From positions 12,697,858 to 12,761,857 of the forward strand of contig NC_045144.1 of NCBI RefSeq assembly GCF_008831285.2: DNA of 64,000 bases, read 5' to 3'. A program made the position numbers and the translations under genes. A model generated the notes under the pieces. That model had not been told where the DNA came from, searched no databases, and was given only the letters and a program-made list of their open reading frames with translations. Each line of letters starts with the position of its first letter. Position 1 is the first letter of the stretch. Below are positions 60,539-64,000 of this stretch, in pieces. The stretch is from Nymphaea colorata. Taxonomy: Eukaryota; Streptophyta; Magnoliopsida; Nymphaeales; Nymphaeaceae.

Positions 60539-60661
60539 ATGTTAAATTGCTAGCAGGGGGAGAGGTAGGTGTGGGATTCATGTTAAATTGCTAGCAGGGG
60601 GAGAGGTAGGTGTGGGATTCATGTTAAATTGCTAGCAGGGGGAGAGGTAGGTGTGGGATTC
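60539..60661. repeat. 41-bp tandem repeat, three exact copies
   Basis: Units at 60539-60579, 60580-60620 and 60621-60661, each starting atgttaaatt and ending gtgggattc, with no differences seen. A fourth partial start (atggg) follows. Perfect identity implies very recent expansion. Confidence 0.95.
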
Positions 60662-61209
60662 ATGGGGCGTATGCTCCATGAAGGACCCCCTAAACCCTTG
60701 TTTTTAATGATTGGATTTGGGTAGCTTTAGGTTTAACTATATGGAACAGGAGACCCGGATCACTGCCCCAACACCAGTAGCTCCGCCCTTTATTTCTAGC
60801 CTTTTTTGGATGTCTATTGGAAATTCTCTTATCTCTACATAATTATTGATGTCAAGATACCATGGCGCTTCTTTAGTTTGCATCTAATTGACCTGCTCTT
60901 GAATGTATAAACGTTTTGTGTAATTAACAATGAAGTTTAAGTTTGAAAAAGAAATTTCTCTCTAATATTTGTTTGAAATTTGTGTGTGTGTGTGTATATA
61001 TATATCCTACAACAGAGTAAAACACACACACACACATTCTACAATAGAGTAACACACACACTCTCTCTCCCTCTTTGATTGGTTATTTGTAGAGCGACTT
61101 TCATCAGCACTTATAAAGAGTGAGCTAAAATTCATATTTCTTCCAACACATCCATGTGACGTAGTTGTCCCAACACAAAAAATTAACTGTGAATGAAAAA
61201 TGAAAGCTG

Positions 61210-62020
61210 TCAAAGATCATTAATGATGCTGTGGCGACAAGGACCATGGCGTCTTGAAAGTTTTGTAGTGAAATTGTTCATTATCGAAGCACCACCGTTA
61301 TAAACTTGGTATGTCTCCATAGGCTGCGAATAATTGCCCAAAATATATGCTTTACATAAAAAAAGGAGAGAGAGGGAGAGGTGGAAAAAGGAAAACTGAA
61401 AAGAAGATGTAGATGAGTCTGGGGTCAGTAGAGGTGGGGCCAACTGCCAAGACCAAGTTGAAACCTGGACAGTATATATTTAACCGGTGATGTTGTTTTT
61501 CTCTCAATCTCATCCCACCCCTCCACCTCCTAGTCCCTTTGTTTCTTCTTCCCTGCCTTTTCCCTTGATTTGAAGAAGGGAAAGAAGTTTGCTTGGTGTT
61601 GATGTTGTGGTCATCATTGTTGTCACCATCATCATCACTGCCAGTGAAACTCAAATTTTTTTTAACATGGGTCGAAATTATAATCTTTCAAACTTTTTTT
61701 TTATAGGTTAAACTAAATTTTTTAAAATTTACATATGATTTTTTGAATTTTAAAATTTTTTAAAAGGAGGGGGGAGGGTGTGGTGTGGGGGCAAGAACCC
61801 CACCGCCTCCTTTTAAAAATTTTGTTTGTGGTGTGTGTGAAAAATTACCTACATGTATGGCTGGTCCTGGTTCTGGGGACACTGCCGCAATTCATCGTCG
61901 GCATTGTTGTCGTCGCAACCGATGGAGCGGGTGCATGCCAGGACTCGGACCGACCATACAAGGGGGATGAGGAAGTGGGTGGCTGAGAGATCTAGGAACC
62001 GAACAAGTGATCGGCGAGAT
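61210..62020 (-). repeat. Inverted counterpart of 59873-60120, with insertion
   Basis: Two blocks on the minus strand match the + strand segment at 59.87 kb: about 62013-61975 (cacttgttcggttcctagat) and about 61435-61215 (gactcatctac, ttttgggcaattatt). They are separated here by about 540 bases with no match to it. Local inverted arms (gaggaagtgggtggc at 61970; gtcacccacttcc at 62050) lie at the edge. Confidence 0.6.
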
Positions 62021-62139
62021 TTGGGTCCGCTTGTTCGGCCCGAGAGCTTGGTCACCCACTTCCCCCTACTTCCTCATGTCCAGATCCCCTCATGCGGTGA
62101 AATTTTAATTGTAGAATCAAAATCTTATACCATCACACA

Positions 62140-62405
62140 TCCCGTCAGAGTATTGCTAGCATAAAATTTTAATTGAATTTAACTTAGCGTGAGGTCGTTG
62201 GAGCCCTGATCGTTTCCATTAATTTTACCACTTGTAGTTAAGGCAGGATTACATTGCAGTTAAATCATGTCCTAAACTTACAATTCTTATGTTTAAGACA
62301 TAACTTTTTACCATATTTGCACTGGGTCCATCGTGAAGAACTCTGAACATAAGAATGGTAAAAACTTCTCACGTTAAGGGATATTTTCCACGGTATTGAT
62401 CATGA

Positions 62406-62485
<80 letters not shown>

Positions 62486-64000
62486 GAAAACCATGTGATT
62501 AGAAAGGTGAAAGCGGGTAATGAATATGAGTGAGAAGGGGGAAATGGAGAGAAATCATGGAGAAAGAGTTGAAACAAATTCAATTAAATGGAACCATCCA
62601 AAGAGTAATGGATACCAAAATAAACCACAACTCATAGAGAAAAAGGTAGACAATGAATAAAGTCCAGACGTCAGAACCCATTTTCAATAGCGATGACATC
62701 CGTGCAAAGAGACGAGCATATCCGAGAAGTCATAAGGCTGTCCATCTAAGAGAGGGTGGAGCAGGAAGGGGGTGAAAAAAAAAAAAAAAGAGTCGATAGC
62801 TAAGTAATCTGGTATATAGAGAAACCTAATTAAGCATCCTCAAACACAATGTAATATATTATAACTTGAACAAACAAAAAAACCAAAAAATAAATAAACA
62901 AATGAATAAATAACATAACATAGAATGGTAGGCTTTCTCTCTCCATCTTTTAATGTTTCAATTATTTTATTTTCACAATATTATTTATTTATTTTCTAAG
63001 GAGAACTACTCAGTCCTAAAAAAGAACAAAATTATTGGTTAAGTTGTAATATATTGCATCGTGTTTGAGGCTACTTAGGTTTCTCTGTATATACACCATA
63101 TTACTAACTAACGAGTCTTTTCTTTCCTCTCTTAGCTTTCTGATCCACCGGTCTAGTAATCTCTCTCTCTCTCTCTCTCTCTCTGTGCAGGGGTGTCGAC
63201 ATTGGAGAGAGAAGAGAGAAAGAAAGACAAGATGAAAAACTTGTGATTGGAAAGGTGAAAGAAAAGGCCGCAGGGGAGCGGAGAAAACATGGAGAAAGAG
63301 TTGAAAACAAATTCAATTAAACGGAGCCAATCCAAACAGTAATGGATGCCAAAATAGACCACTACTTACAGACAAGAAGGTAAAGGATCAATAAGGTCTA
63401 TAGGTCCAAACACATTTCAAATGGAAGTAACATCGGCCCAAAGAGAGAAGAGCATGCCCCAAAAGTCATGAGGCTGCCCATCTATGAGGTGGAGGAGTAG
63501 AAAGAGAAAGGAAAGAAAGACTCAGTGGTTAAGTATTCAGGCATATATAGATAAACCTTATTAAGCATCTTCAAACACAATGTAATATATTCTAACTTGA
63601 AAAACAACTCAAAAATAAATATACAAATGAATAAATAACATAATATAACATAAAACTAAACAAAAGAAAGTATGGCAGGTTCTCTCTCTCCATCTTTTTA
63701 TATTTTAACTTATATATTTTTGATTTACTTTTTTCTAAAAAGAACCTTTCAGTCCTAAAAAAGAACAAAAATTATTGGTTAAGTTATAATGTACTGCATC
63801 GTGTTTGATCTCCATATATAAACTTTATACTAATTATGAGTCTTTTTTTTTTCTCTCTTTTTGATCCACTGCTTTAGTTCTCTCTCTCTCCCCCAAGTTC
63901 TTTATGCCCTTACCTAGTCTATGCCTTTCATTGAAGTCACAAACATATTTACAATTGAAGACTTAATTCACAAACCAGTTAGAGTGAGAAACAAAAAGAA
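62140..64000. repeat. 0.73-kb tandem duplication of low-complexity sequence
   Basis: Segments about 62440-63170 and about 63171-63900 share a long series of phrases at an offset of 731-738 bases: caattaaa.gga, taagcatc.tcaaacacaatg, cagtcctaaaaaagaac, ttggttaagtt, gcatcgtgtttga. Each begins after a GA or CT microsatellite (62447-62480 and 63161-63184). A 37-base TA run lies at 62410-62446. No gene is visible; the second copy runs to near the window end, so a third copy could follow. Confidence 0.8.

Noticed and set aside
60539-60661. Possible CRISPR-like array
   Set aside because: The three 41-bp units are directly adjacent with no spacers, and this is plant nuclear DNA.

Overview
This is a stretch of plant nuclear DNA, most likely from a flowering plant. 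It is AT-rich, the genes have GT-AG introns with T-rich 3' ends, the two long gene models match plant-only protein families, and Ty1/copia, hAT and Mutator-like elements with many AT, GA and CA microsatellites fill the rest. I cannot name the species. There is no sign of organelle, viral or bacterial origin. I saw no tRNA, rRNA or CRISPR array.

Three protein genes are well supported, all on the + strand. (1) 22669-27065 encodes a plant coiled-coil protein of about 950 residues that starts MRKFFFFRSS. It has a 66-nt GC-AG first intron and two single-base frame breaks, both in runs of A. (2) 39398-56071 encodes a 287-residue FYVE-type zinc finger protein with C-terminal ankyrin repeats. It has ten coding exons, and all splice sites and phases fit. 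Introns 3 (7.8 kb) and 7 (6.1 kb) are packed with transposon remains. (3) 57512-58069 is a single-exon RING-H2 E3 ligase of the BRH1 type. A weak fourth candidate starts at 16464.

Layout: 1-5.7 kb, non-coding repeats with one possible promoter at 2.24 kb. 5.7-6.1 kb, a copia RNase H scrap. 6.6-7.1 kb, a Mutator-like MITE. 8.4-12.7 kb, a dead copia element. 12.7-22.6 kb, mostly non-coding. 22.7-27.1 kb, the coiled-coil gene. 29.3-30.4 kb, a hAT transposase remnant. 32.3-35.5 kb, a less AT-rich block of unknown kind. 36.7-37.6 kb, a copia 5' end and gag. 38.3-56.1 kb, the FYVE-ankyrin gene; its intron 3 holds a minus-strand copia element that itself holds two later insertions, and its intron 7 holds a hAT element and a second copy of the Mutator-like MITE. 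57.4-58.1 kb, the RING gene. 58.4-64 kb, MITEs, inverted gene-like repeats and a 0.73-kb tandem duplication.

The three genes show no shared pathway and look like independent housekeeping or signalling loci. The most notable points are the GC-AG in-frame intron, the matched A-run frame breaks that point to base-calling errors, the large intron-borne transposon nests in an otherwise intact FYVE-ankyrin gene, and several short DNA elements whose target-site duplications can be read directly. I found no convincing new multi-gene system.
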